This document shows positions 31,363-39,086 of a stretch of DNA of 64,000 nucleotides, in pieces (the stretch's first letter is position 1; each line of letters starts with the position of its first letter). A model generated the notes under the pieces. The model searched no databases, was not told the DNA's origin, and saw only the letters and a list, made by a program, of their open reading frames with translations. The position numbers and the translations under genes were made by a program. The stretch is from assembly GCF_034096925.1 (NCBI RefSeq), contig NZ_JAWZSQ010000004.1:186001-250000 (forward strand), in the 5' to 3' direction. The stretch comes from Patulibacter defluvii. Its GTDB lineage: Bacteria > Actinomycetota > Thermoleophilia > Solirubrobacterales > Solirubrobacteraceae.

Positions 31363-32582
31363 GCGACCCGCTCGCGGACGAGGCCCTGATCGCCGACGTC
31401 CGGCGATTGGCGGCGCTCGGCCCGCGGGCCTGCGGGACCGGCGGCGAGGCGCGGGCGCGGGCGATCCTGCTCGACGACCTGCGCCAGGCCGGCGCGGCCC
31501 GGGTCCGCTGCGACGAGCTGCCCTACCTGGCCTACCGCCCCGAGCGCGCGACCTGCGTGGCGGTCGGGATCGGCTCGCTGCCGGCCCGCGGGCTGGAGGG
31601 CACCGCCGCCGCCGGCGCCACCGGTCCCGGACGCTTCCTCGGCGGCGGCGAGGAGCACGAGATCGCCGCCGAGATCGCCCGCGGCGGTCCGCTGGCCGGC
31701 GCGGTGGCGGTCGTCCGCAGCGACCTGCTGTTCCCGGTCGCCGCCCGCCTGCGGCCGCACGCCGTGGCCGCGCTGGTCCACGTCGGGTCGGCCCCGGACG
31801 GGCTGGTCGGGGCGTTCACGGCCAGCTTCCACCCGCCGCCCGCCGGGCCGCCGTGGGAGGGCCGGGTGCTGCCCTTCCCGGGCGTGACCGTCGAGGCCGC
31901 CGCCGGCGCGCGGCTGATCGAGCGGCTGGCCGACGGCGCTCCCGCTCCCGCGGTCGCGGTCGAGCACGGCGCCCGCTACGGCGCCGACCGGACCGCGAAC
32001 GTCGTCGCCGAGATCCCCGGCCGCGGCCGCGAGCGGATCGTCGTCGGCGCCCACTACGACAGCCAGCGCGACAGCCCCGGCGCCTCCGACAACGCCACCG
32101 GCCTGTCCGCGCTGCTGGGCCTGGCCCGCTGGTGGGCCGGCCGTCCCGCGCGGCCGCGGCGGACGATCGAGCTGGTCGCCTTCGCCGGCGAGGAGCCGGC
32201 CTGCTGGGGGTCGAACCACCACGCCCGCCGCTGCGATCCGGCGCGGACGGTGGCGATGGTCAACCTCGACGCGCTCGGCCCGCCGTTGGCCGCCACCCGC
32301 ACGATCGTCGCCAGCCCCGGGATCGCCGCGCTCGCCCGCGACGCGGCCGCCGCCAGCGGCTGGGTCGCCGAGGAGCAGGTCGACGCGGCCGCCTTCCCCT
32401 ACGCCGACCACGCGCCGTTCGTCGACGCCGGGATCGACGCCTGCTGGCTGTGGCGCTGGCCTCCGCCCCACCCCTACTACCACTCGCCCGGCGACACGCC
32501 CGAGCACGTCGACCCGCGGCGGCTGGGCGAGGACGCCCGCGCCGCCGCCGCCGTGATCGGGCACCTGGCCGACATCCCATGA
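31359..32582 (+). CDS. M28 family zinc peptidase
   Basis: A 407-residue M28-type hydrolase. Metal and catalytic residues are visible: VVGAHYDSQRDSPGASDNAT (His/Asp and bridging Asp), FAGEEPACWGSNHHA (Glu pair), MVNLDALG and YYHSPGDTPEHV (last His). A PA-like insert occupies about residues 85-185. There is no clear signal peptide, so it may act in the cytoplasm on a peptide or amide intermediate. GTG 31359 is inside a GTGA overlap with the dehydrogenase gene, making it the fifth coupled gene of this operon. Confidence 0.85.
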   Translation: MSDPLADEALIADVRRLAALGPRACGTGGEARARAILLDDLRQAGAARVRCDELPYLAYRPERATCVAVGIGSLPARGLEGTAAAGATGPGRFLGGGEEHEIAAEIARGGPLAGAVAVVRSDLLFPVAARLRPHAVAALVHVGSAPDGLVGAFTASFHPPPAGPPWEGRVLPFPGVTVEAAAGARLIERLADGAPAPAVAVEHGARYGADRTANVVAEIPGRGRERIVVGAHYDSQRDSPGASDNATGLSALLGLARWWAGRPARPRRTIELVAFAGEEPACWGSNHHARRCDPARTVAMVNLDALGPPLAATRTIVASPGIAALARDAAAASGWVAEEQVDAAAFPYADHAPFVDAGIDACWLWRWPPPHPYYHSPGDTPEHVDPRRLGEDARAAAAVIGHLADIP

Positions 32583-32617
32583 CCCACCGCCTCGCCCGTC
32601 CCACCCGCACCGCCCGC

Positions 32618-32666
32618 CTCGCGTGGCGGTTGACCCCCGGCGCGCGGGGCCGATCCGCCACGCGAG
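32618..32666. repeat. Palindromic intergenic element, degenerate copy 2
   Basis: The outer arms CTCGCGTGGCGG (32618-32629) and CCGCCACGCGAG (32655-32666) pair perfectly, but the inner right arm has diverged from copies 1 and 3. It lies between two genes on the same strand, ending 19 bases before the SDR start, so it may end the M24/hyu operon. Confidence 0.75.
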
Positions 32667-32685
32667 CGTGGGACGGAGGCCACCG

Positions 32686-33480
32686 ATGACGTCTGCGCGC
32701 CTGACCGGCCGGGTCGCCGTGGTGACCGGGGCCGCCAACGGGATCGGCCGGGCGATCGCCCTCCGGCTGGCCGCCGAGGGAGCCGCCGTCGCCTGCCTCG
32801 ACCTCGACCCGACGCCGCGCCGCCCCGACCTCGACGGGCCGCTGCCGACCCACGAGCTGATCGCCGCCGACGGGGTCGGCCGCGCGATCGCGGAGCCGTG
32901 CGACGTCGGCGACGGCGATGCCGTCCGGCGGGCCTTCGCCGCCACGCTCGAGCGGCTCGGCGGCCTCGACGTCGTGGTCGCCAACGCCGGGATCTCGCCC
33001 CAGCCCGCGACCGAGCTGCCGGAGGAGGATCCGGAGGTCTACGCGCGCACGGTGCGGGTCAACCAGGACGGCGTCTGGTGGACCGCCCGCGAGGCCTGCC
33101 GGATCCTGCGCGACCGCGGCCAGGGCGGCCGGATCGTGCTGACCGCCTCGGTCGCGGGACTGGTCGGCGGCACCGGCGCCGGCGCCCACTACTGCATGAC
33201 GAAGGCCGCGGTCGCCCAGCTGGCGCGGGCGCTGGCGGTCCAGATGGGGCCGTACGGGATCACCGTCAACGCGGTCTCCCCCGGGATGATCCGCTCGCCG
33301 CTGACCGCCGACCACCTGACCGATCCCGAGACCGACGCCGCTGTCCGCGCGCTGACCCCGCTCGGCACGGTCGGCGAGCCGGACGACATCGCCGCCGCGG
33401 TCGCCTTCCTGGCCAGCGACGATGCCCGCTTCGTGACCGGCGTCGACCTGGCGATCGACGGCGGCTACCTGGCCCGCTGA
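32686..33480 (+). CDS. SDR family oxidoreductase
   Basis: A 264-residue SDR with TGAANGIGR, ANAGIS (for NNAG), TASVAGLVGGTG and the YCMTK catalytic motif, ending AIDGGYLAR. The acidic segment CLDLDPT after the second strand indicates NAD(H). The palindromic element separates it from the operon upstream, so it may be transcribed alone. Convergent with the second hyu operon across another copy of the palindrome. Confidence 0.9.
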   Translation: MTSARLTGRVAVVTGAANGIGRAIALRLAAEGAAVACLDLDPTPRRPDLDGPLPTHELIAADGVGRAIAEPCDVGDGDAVRRAFAATLERLGGLDVVVANAGISPQPATELPEEDPEVYARTVRVNQDGVWWTAREACRILRDRGQGGRIVLTASVAGLVGGTGAGAHYCMTKAAVAQLARALAVQMGPYGITVNAVSPGMIRSPLTADHLTDPETDAAVRALTPLGTVGEPDDIAAAVAFLASDDARFVTGVDLAIDGGYLAR

Positions 33481-33505
33481 CCACCCCGTCCGGCCCCCCA
33501 CCCCC

Positions 33506-33556
33506 GCTCGCGTGGCGGTTTGCCCCCGGACGCCGGGGGTCAACCGCCACGCGAGC
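33506..33556. repeat. Palindromic intergenic element, copy 3
   Basis: Differs from copy 1 (18033-18083) only at the 15th-17th bases of the left arm region. The stem extends outward with CCCC/GGGG to 33502-33560. It lies between the convergent SDR (ends 33480) and hyuB (ends 33570) genes and is a probable bidirectional terminator. Confidence 0.88.
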
Positions 33557-33569
33557 GGGGTGGGCGACC

Positions 33570-35249
33570 TCAGCCCTCCCAGCCGTACAACTCCCGGGCG
33601 GCCTCGGGGGAGACGACGCCACCGCGGACGTCGGCGGCGACCGCCTCGCGGTCGCGCTCGCGCGGGTCGCCGTAGCCGCCTCCGCCGCCGGCCAGCTGGC
33701 GGTAGACCGTCCCGCGCGGGATCGCCGTCACCAGGTCCTTCAGCCGCGGGCGGTGGACCTCGCCGTCGGGGTAGCGGAACTCGATCTCGTTGACCGACCC
33801 GCGACCGCCGCCGCGGATCCCGAAGGCGGTCGTGTCGGGCGTGTCGCCGTCGCCGAAGATGCTCGCCTGGGCGCCGTCGTCGAGGAACTCCAGCTCGGTC
33901 ACCACCCCCAGCCCGCCGCGCCAGCGGCCGGCGCCGGCCGAGTCGGGCAGGTACTCGAAGCGGTGCAGCAGGTGCGGGTTGACGACCTCGAACATCTCCG
34001 GGTCCTGGGCCGCGATCGCCCCGCCCGACCCGATCAGGCCGATGTGGTCGAAGCCGTCGGCGCCGAAGGTCGCCCCGCCCCCGCCCTTGCAGGCGTTGAG
34101 CAGGATGTCGACGTAGGGCCGCTCGTGGCGGTCGTCCCAGCCGTTGACGATCGAGGCCAGCAGGTGGTTCCAGCAGGCCGTCACCCGCTCGGGCACCGCG
34201 TCGGCCAGGGCCAGCATGATCACCGCCGCCAGCTGGTCGGCGACGTGGTTGCCGAAGCAGGTCGGCGCCGGGAAGGTCGGGTCGACCAGGCTGCCCTCGG
34301 GGGTCAGCACCTCGATCCGCCGCAGGACCCCGTCGTTGTGGGGGATCTCCTCCTCCGCGACCATGAAGAAGGCGATCATCACCGCCGACATCGTCACCGC
34401 CCGCGGGGTGTTGATGTAGCCCGCCGCCTGGTCGTCGGTGCCGGCGAAGTCGAAGGTCATCCGGTCGCCGGCGACGGTCACCGCCAGCCGGATCGTCCAG
34501 GCCCCGTCGTGGTCGATGCCGTCGTCGTGGACGACCCACTCGGCGCGGTAGGTGCCGTCGGCGATCGCGGCGATCGCGCGGCCGGCGCTCTGCTCGGCGG
34601 CGTCGAGCATCCCCGCCACCGCGCTCCGGAAGCGGTCGACGCCATAGCGGTCGAGCAGCGCCACCAGCTCGCGCTCGCCGACCGTGCAGGCGCCGATCAT
34701 CGCGGTCACGTCGTCGGCGACCACGTCGAGCCGGACGTTGCCGAAGATCAGGTCCCAGACGTCCTCGCGGCGCTCGCCGGCGGCGTGGATCTTGACCGGC
34801 GTGATCCGCAGGCCCTCCTGCCACATGTCGGTCGCCTGCGGGTTGTACGACCCCGGGACGTTGCCGCCGATGTCGGCCTGGTGGGCGACGATCACCACCC
34901 ACGCCACGTGCTCGTCGCCGTGGAAGACGGGCTTGGTGACCTTCCAGTCCGACAGCTGGTTGCCGCCGGTGTAGGGGTCGTTGTGGAGGATCACGTCGCC
35001 GGCCGCGACGTCGCCGGCGAACCGCTGCGCGATGTGGCGCATCCCCGGCGTGGTCGCGTAGCCGAGCACCGGGATGTACTCGGTCTGCTCGATCAGGGTG
35101 CCGTCGCGGTCGTAGATCCCGACCGAGAAGTCGCGGCCCTCGACGAGCAGCGGCGAGCGCGCGCTGCGCTCGACCACCACGCCCATCCGCTGGCCGATCG
35201 TCTTCAGCCGGCTGGCGATGATCGAGGTCAGGATCGGATCGCTGGACAT
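33570..35249 (-). CDS. Hydantoinase B/oxoprolinase-type subunit (HyuB), second copy
   Basis: A 559-residue HyuB-family protein: IGQRMGVVVERSARSPLLVE, GDVILHNDPYTGGNQLSDW, AHQADIGGNVPGSYNP and LAGGGGGYGDPRERDREAV. It is a paralogue of the protein at 26601-28358, but clearly diverged. It overlaps hyuA by an ATGA at 35246-35249 region. It forms the catalytic partner of the adjacent HyuA. Substrate unresolved (hydantoin, oxoproline or a ketone). Confidence 0.9.
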   Translation of the reverse strand: MSSDPILTSIIASRLKTIGQRMGVVVERSARSPLLVEGRDFSVGIYDRDGTLIEQTEYIPVLGYATTPGMRHIAQRFAGDVAAGDVILHNDPYTGGNQLSDWKVTKPVFHGDEHVAWVVIVAHQADIGGNVPGSYNPQATDMWQEGLRITPVKIHAAGERREDVWDLIFGNVRLDVVADDVTAMIGACTVGERELVALLDRYGVDRFRSAVAGMLDAAEQSAGRAIAAIADGTYRAEWVVHDDGIDHDGAWTIRLAVTVAGDRMTFDFAGTDDQAAGYINTPRAVTMSAVMIAFFMVAEEEIPHNDGVLRRIEVLTPEGSLVDPTFPAPTCFGNHVADQLAAVIMLALADAVPERVTACWNHLLASIVNGWDDRHERPYVDILLNACKGGGGATFGADGFDHIGLIGSGGAIAAQDPEMFEVVNPHLLHRFEYLPDSAGAGRWRGGLGVVTELEFLDDGAQASIFGDGDTPDTTAFGIRGGGRGSVNEIEFRYPDGEVHRPRLKDLVTAIPRGTVYRQLAGGGGGYGDPRERDREAVAADVRGGVVSPEAARELYGWEG

Positions 35250-37327
35250 CAGGCCTCCACGCCCTTGCGGTGCATCACGATGCTGCCGGTGGCGTCGACC
35301 AGCACGTCGAACGCCTCCGGGACGAAGATCGAGGTCGTCGATCCCTCGACGATCGCCGGGCCGACCAGCCGGTGGCCGGGACGCAGCGCGTCGCCGTCGA
35401 TCACCTCGATCTCCTCCATGCTGCGGGTCGACGGCAGGTAGGCCCGACGGCGGCCGCGGCGCGGCGGCGGGTCCTCGCCGGCGGCGGGGACGGTCAGGTC
35501 GAGCGGCGGCCGGCGTCCGCGGACGGTCGCCCGCAGGGTCACGACCTCCATCGGCCGCCCGCGCGAGGAGAACCCGTACAGCTCCTCGTGGCGGCGGTGG
35601 AAGGCCTCCTCGATCCGGGTCAGCCGCTCGTCGGCCAGGTCCTCGGGCGGGAAGGTCACCGTCACCTCGTGGTGCTGGCCGCGGTAGCGGAGGTCGGCGC
35701 TGGCCGTCCACGAGCGGTCGGCCGGGGCGATCCCCTCCTCCTCGAGCGCCGCGACGCCGGCGGCGATCATCTCGTCGACGATCCCGCGCGCCTCGGCGAC
35801 GTCGAGCCGCTCCCACGGCCGGCTGTGGCTGCGCACGTAGTCGTGGCGGAGGTCGGCCAGCAGCATCCCGAAGGCGCACATCACGGCCGACATCCGCGGC
35901 ACCACCACGCGATCCATCTCCAGCTCCTCGGCGATCATGCCGGCGTGCAGCGGGCCGGCCCCACCGGCCGCCACCAGCAGCAGCTCGCGCGGGTCGAAGC
36001 CGCGGCCGAGCGCCACGTCCTTGGTGCCGGCGGCCATCACCAGCGTGATCACCTCGATCATCGCCCCGGCCGCGGCGACCGGGTCGAGGCCGAGCGGCCC
36101 GGCCACGTGCCGCTCGATCGCGGCCCGCGCCAGGTCCTCGCGCAGCGGCATCCGCCCGCCCAGGAAGTAGGCCGGGTCGAGGTAGCCGAGCAGCAGGTCG
36201 GCGTCGGCGCAGGTCGGCAGCGTGCCGCCGCGGTCGTAGGCGGCCGGCCCCGGGTGGGCGCCGGCGCTCTGCGGGCCCATGTGCAGCAGGCCGCCCTCGT
36301 CGAGCCAGCCGATCGAGCCGCCGCCGGCGCCGATCGTGTGGACGTCGGTCATCGGCAGCGAGATCGGGTGGCGGTCGATCTGGCCCTCGCGGGTGGTCTG
36401 GACGGCGCCGTCGCGGACGATCGAGGCGTCGTAGCTGGTGCCGCCCATGTCGACCAGGATGCAGTCGGCGTCGCCGCGCTGGCGGGCGTGGGCGAGCGCC
36501 GCGACCGGACCGCCGGCCGGCCCCGAGAGGACGGTCGTGGCCGGCAGCCGCGAGACCACGGCCGGGGTCGCGACGCCGCCGTTGGACTGCATCACCAGCA
36601 GCACGCCGGGGAAGCCGTCGGCGGCCAGGCGACCGACCAGCCGCTCGACGTAGCGGCGCAGGACCGGTCCGACGTAGGCGTTCATCACCGTCGTGCTGAC
36701 GCGGTCGTTGAGCCGGATCTGCGGCAGCACCTCGGAGGAGACGGAGAGGAACAGCTCCGGCGCCAGCTCCTCGATCACGGCCCGCGCCTCGCGCTCGTGG
36801 CGGTCGTCGGCGTAGGCGTGCATGAAGCAGACGGCCAGCGCCTCGACGTCGTCGTCGACCAGCTGGCGGACGGCCGTGGCCAGCGCCTCGCGGTCGAGCG
36901 GCCGGCGGACCTCGCCGGCGGCGTCGATCCGCTCCGGCACCGGCAGCCGCCGCTCGCGCGGGACCAGCGGCGGCGGGGCGACGTAGGTGTTGTCGTAGAG
37001 GTGCTCGCGGCTGCGGACCCCGCGCCGCATCTGCAGCACGTCGCGGAAGCCCTCGGTGGTCAGCAGCCCGGTGCGGGCGCCGCGGCCGGTCAGGACCGCG
37101 TTGGTGGTGACGGTGGTGCCGTGGACGATCAGCGAGATCCGGGCCAGGAACGCGGCCGGGGCCAGCCCCAGGCCCTCGGCGATCTCGCCGAGCCCGCGCA
37201 GCAGTCCCTCGGAGGGATCGGCGGGCGTGCTCGGCGACTTGTGCGCCCAGTACGAGCGGTCGCGCTCGTCGACGACCACGAAGTCGGTGAAGGTGCCGCC
37301 GACGTCGATCCCGATCGCGTAGCTCAT
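35249..37327 (-). CDS. Hydantoinase A/oxoprolinase-type ATPase subunit (HyuA), second copy
   Basis: A 692-residue HyuA protein with IGIDVGGTFTDFVVVDE, VHGTTVTTNAVLTGRGARTG, VDMGGTSYDASIVRDG and TIGAGGGSIGWLDEGG. I start it at ATG 37327 because a full promoter (TTGACA-N17-GATGAT) ends 6 bases before it, giving a leaderless mRNA; an upstream in-frame start would begin inside the promoter. It is divergent from the GntR gene at 37390 and overlaps hyuB downstream. Confidence 0.9.
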   Translation of the reverse strand: MSYAIGIDVGGTFTDFVVVDERDRSYWAHKSPSTPADPSEGLLRGLGEIAEGLGLAPAAFLARISLIVHGTTVTTNAVLTGRGARTGLLTTEGFRDVLQMRRGVRSREHLYDNTYVAPPPLVPRERRLPVPERIDAAGEVRRPLDREALATAVRQLVDDDVEALAVCFMHAYADDRHEREARAVIEELAPELFLSVSSEVLPQIRLNDRVSTTVMNAYVGPVLRRYVERLVGRLAADGFPGVLLVMQSNGGVATPAVVSRLPATTVLSGPAGGPVAALAHARQRGDADCILVDMGGTSYDASIVRDGAVQTTREGQIDRHPISLPMTDVHTIGAGGGSIGWLDEGGLLHMGPQSAGAHPGPAAYDRGGTLPTCADADLLLGYLDPAYFLGGRMPLREDLARAAIERHVAGPLGLDPVAAAGAMIEVITLVMAAGTKDVALGRGFDPRELLLVAAGGAGPLHAGMIAEELEMDRVVVPRMSAVMCAFGMLLADLRHDYVRSHSRPWERLDVAEARGIVDEMIAAGVAALEEEGIAPADRSWTASADLRYRGQHHEVTVTFPPEDLADERLTRIEEAFHRRHEELYGFSSRGRPMEVVTLRATVRGRRPPLDLTVPAAGEDPPPRRGRRRAYLPSTRSMEEIEVIDGDALRPGHRLVGPAIVEGSTTSIFVPEAFDVLVDATGSIVMHRKGVEA

Positions 37328-37333
37328 CGCGCC

Positions 37334-37382
37334 ATCATCGGCAGCCGGAAATCGCATGTCAACCTGTAAAATTGTTTACAAT
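37334..37382. promoter_or_regulatory. Face-to-face promoters and operator of hyuA2 and gntR2
   Basis: Minus strand: TTGACA (37362-37357), 17-base spacer, GATGAT (37339-37334), then 6 bases to the hyuA ATG. Plus strand: TACAAT (37377-37382) ends 7 bases before the gntR ATG. Between and over them, 37356-37379 (ATGTCAACC, T, GTAAAAT...) matches 39040-39063 at 21 of 24 positions, and ATTGT-TT-ACAAT (37371-37382) is a symmetric site. GntR binding here would repress both genes. Confidence 0.7.
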
Positions 37383-37389
37383 TCTCGGC

Positions 37390-38097
37390 ATGGACGACAC
37401 GCCGTTCACCGCCCCGCAGCAGGTCCAGTCCGCGCCCCAGCAGATCGCCTCGAGCATCAAGCAGTCGATCCTCGACGGGCAGCTGAAGCCGGGCGACCGA
37501 CTGCCGAGCGAGGAGCGGCTGGCGGCGATGTTCGGCGTCAGCCGGCCGACCGCCCGCGAGGCCCTGCGGACGCTCCGCGCCGACCACGTGCTCGTCTCCT
37601 CGCGCGGGCGCACCGGCGGCTACCGGGTGGCCGAGATGTCGCTGCGGGCGCTCGGCAGCAGCGTCGCCGAGGTGATCTCGCTCTCGCTCAGCATGCGGAC
37701 GCTGACCTACGCCCAGCTGTTCGAGGTCCGCCACGCGCTCGAGCTGCTGAGCGCCGCCTCGGCCGCCGAGCACCGCAGCGCCGAGGACCTGCTGCGGCTG
37801 GAGGCGGCCCTGCCCGGCGGGCCACCGCTCGATCCCGACGCCGCGCTCGCCGCCGACCTGGCCTTCCACGCCGCGCTCGCCGACTGCACCCACAACCCGC
37901 TGATCATCGGCTTCGTCGACGCGACCTCGACCGCCTTCCGCCGCTTCAGCGACGAGGCCCGCGGGATCGACCCGCAGCTGCTCTTCGGCCACCTCGACGC
38001 GGTCGTCGAGGCGGTCGAGGCGCGGGACCCGGCCGCGGCGGAGGCGGCGATGCGGCGGCATCTGGAGTACTTCGCCCGCTACTTCGAGCTGGCCTGA
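37390..38097 (+). CDS. GntR (FadR/FCD subfamily) transcriptional regulator
   Basis: A 235-residue regulator: winged helix in residues 15-80 (ASSIKQSILDGQLKPGDRLP, FGVSRPTAREALRTLRADHV, wing RGRTGGYRV) and FCD domain with LAADLAFHAALADCTHNPL and AMRRHLEYFAR. It is divergent from the second hyuAB operon and convergent with the beta-hydroxyacid dehydrogenase gene. A TACAAT -10 ends 7 bases before the ATG (leaderless), with the symmetric ATTGT/ACAAT site overlapping it, so it is probably autoregulated. A near-copy of the operator at 39040-39063 suggests it also controls the dehydrogenase. Confidence 0.9.
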   Translation: MDDTPFTAPQQVQSAPQQIASSIKQSILDGQLKPGDRLPSEERLAAMFGVSRPTAREALRTLRADHVLVSSRGRTGGYRVAEMSLRALGSSVAEVISLSLSMRTLTYAQLFEVRHALELLSAASAAEHRSAEDLLRLEAALPGGPPLDPDAALAADLAFHAALADCTHNPLIIGFVDATSTAFRRFSDEARGIDPQLLFGHLDAVVEAVEARDPAAAEAAMRRHLEYFARYFELA

Positions 38098-38942
38098 CCG
38101 GCGGCCTGCTCGCGGGCCGCCGACCAGAGCGTCGAGAGCCGCCGGAAGGTCGCGTCGGTGACGGGCATCTCGACCCCCCGCTCGCCGATCGCGGCCATCA
38201 CCGCCTTCAGGTCCTTGTCGAGGATGTCGAGCGCGTTGTCGGGCACGTACTGCTCCCAGAGGCTGCGCATCCAGTCCCAGTGGGCGAGCGGCCAGCTGGC
38301 GCCGGTGCCGGCGCAGACCGCGTCGATCACCGGGCCGTCCTCGAGCCCGTAGTCGCGGGCCAGCGCCAGCGCCTCGTAGGTGCCGGCGATCGCGACCGCC
38401 ATCATCACCTGGTTGGCGAGCTTGGCCGCCTGGCTGGCGCCGGCGGCGTCGCCGAGCCGGTAGGTGCGCGCCCCGAGCAGGTCGAGCATCGGCAGCGCCC
38501 GCTCGAGCGCCGCCGGCGGGCCCGACGCCATCACGGCCAGGCTCGCGTCCTCGGCCCCGCGGACGCCGCCGCTGACGGGCACGTCGAGGACGGTCGCGTC
38601 GCGCTCGGCGGCCGCCGCGGCCAGCCGCCGCATCGACTCCGGATCGATCGTGCTCATCACGATCACGTCGAGCGGCCGCCCGGCCAGCGCGACCAGGCCG
38701 TCCGGGCCCAGCAGCAGCTGCTCGGTCTGGGCGCCGGTCCGCAGCATCGTCACGATCCGGTCGCTGGCGGCGACGACCGCGGCGACGTCGGCGGCGGCCT
38801 CGATCCCGTCCTCCGCGGCGGCGGCCAGACGGGCCCCGTCGCGGTCGAAGGCGACGACCCGCCAGCCGGCCCGGACGAGGTTGGCCGCCATCGGGCGGCC
38901 CATCTCGCCGAGCCCGATCCAGCCGACGACCGGGGCGCTCAC
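38079..38942 (-). CDS. NAD(P)-dependent beta-hydroxyacid dehydrogenase, second copy
   Basis: A 287-residue member of the 3-hydroxyisobutyrate dehydrogenase-like family: GWIGLGEMGRPMAANLVRAG, VLDVPVSGGVRGAEDASLAV and catalytic Lys in GASQAAKLANQVMM. It begins at GTG 38942 within a GTGA overlap whose TGA ends a short upstream reading frame (38939-39010). Its last 19 bases overlap the 3' end of the convergent gntR gene. It probably works with the second Hyu pair, as its paralogue does with the first. Confidence 0.88.
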   Translation of the reverse strand: MSAPVVGWIGLGEMGRPMAANLVRAGWRVVAFDRDGARLAAAAEDGIEAAADVAAVVAASDRIVTMLRTGAQTEQLLLGPDGLVALAGRPLDVIVMSTIDPESMRRLAAAAAERDATVLDVPVSGGVRGAEDASLAVMASGPPAALERALPMLDLLGARTYRLGDAAGASQAAKLANQVMMAVAIAGTYEALALARDYGLEDGPVIDAVCAGTGASWPLAHWDWMRSLWEQYVPDNALDILDKDLKAVMAAIGERGVEMPVTDATFRRLSTLWSAAREQAAGQASSK

Positions 38943-39010
38943 GCGCGGTCTCCGGCGGTCGGGCGGGCGGCGGTCGGGCGCGGGGCGCGGTCGGGCGGGA
39001 GCGACGTCAT
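38939..39010 (-). CDS. Predicted leaderless leader peptide upstream of the beta-hydroxyacid dehydrogenase
   Basis: A 23-codon reading frame (begins MTSLPPDRAP, ends TAGDRA) whose TGA overlaps the GTG of the dehydrogenase gene (GTGA). The promoter TTGACA-N17-GAGCAT places the transcription start at or beside its ATG, so it would be the first thing translated. It has six prolines and five arginines. Termination at the overlap could deliver ribosomes to the GTG, or proline/arginine supply could modulate it (inference). Could also be an untranslated leader with a chance frame. Confidence 0.45.
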   Translation of the reverse strand: MTSLPPDRAPRPTAARPTAGDRA

Positions 39011-39017
39011 GGACGCC

Positions 39018-39063
39018 ATGCTCCGTCGCCCGACCGTGTATGTCAACCCGTAAAATAGTTGAC
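39018..39063 (-). promoter_or_regulatory. Promoter and GntR operator copy upstream of the second dehydrogenase
   Basis: Minus-strand TTGACA (39046-39041), 17 bases, GAGCAT (39023-39018). The region 39040-39063 (ATGTCAACC, C, GTAAAAT, A, GTT, G, AC) matches the hyuA/gntR intergenic site at 21 of 24 positions and has GTCAAC/GTTGAC inverted arms (39042-39063), so the -35 sits in the operator. Confidence 0.65.
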
Positions 39064-39086
39064 GTATTAACCCGCGCCCTGGTCGG

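Noticed and set aside
18033..33556. Palindromic elements as insertion-sequence ends.
   Set aside because: No transposase gene, no target-site duplication and each element is a complete short hairpin; terminator or REP-like repeat fits better.
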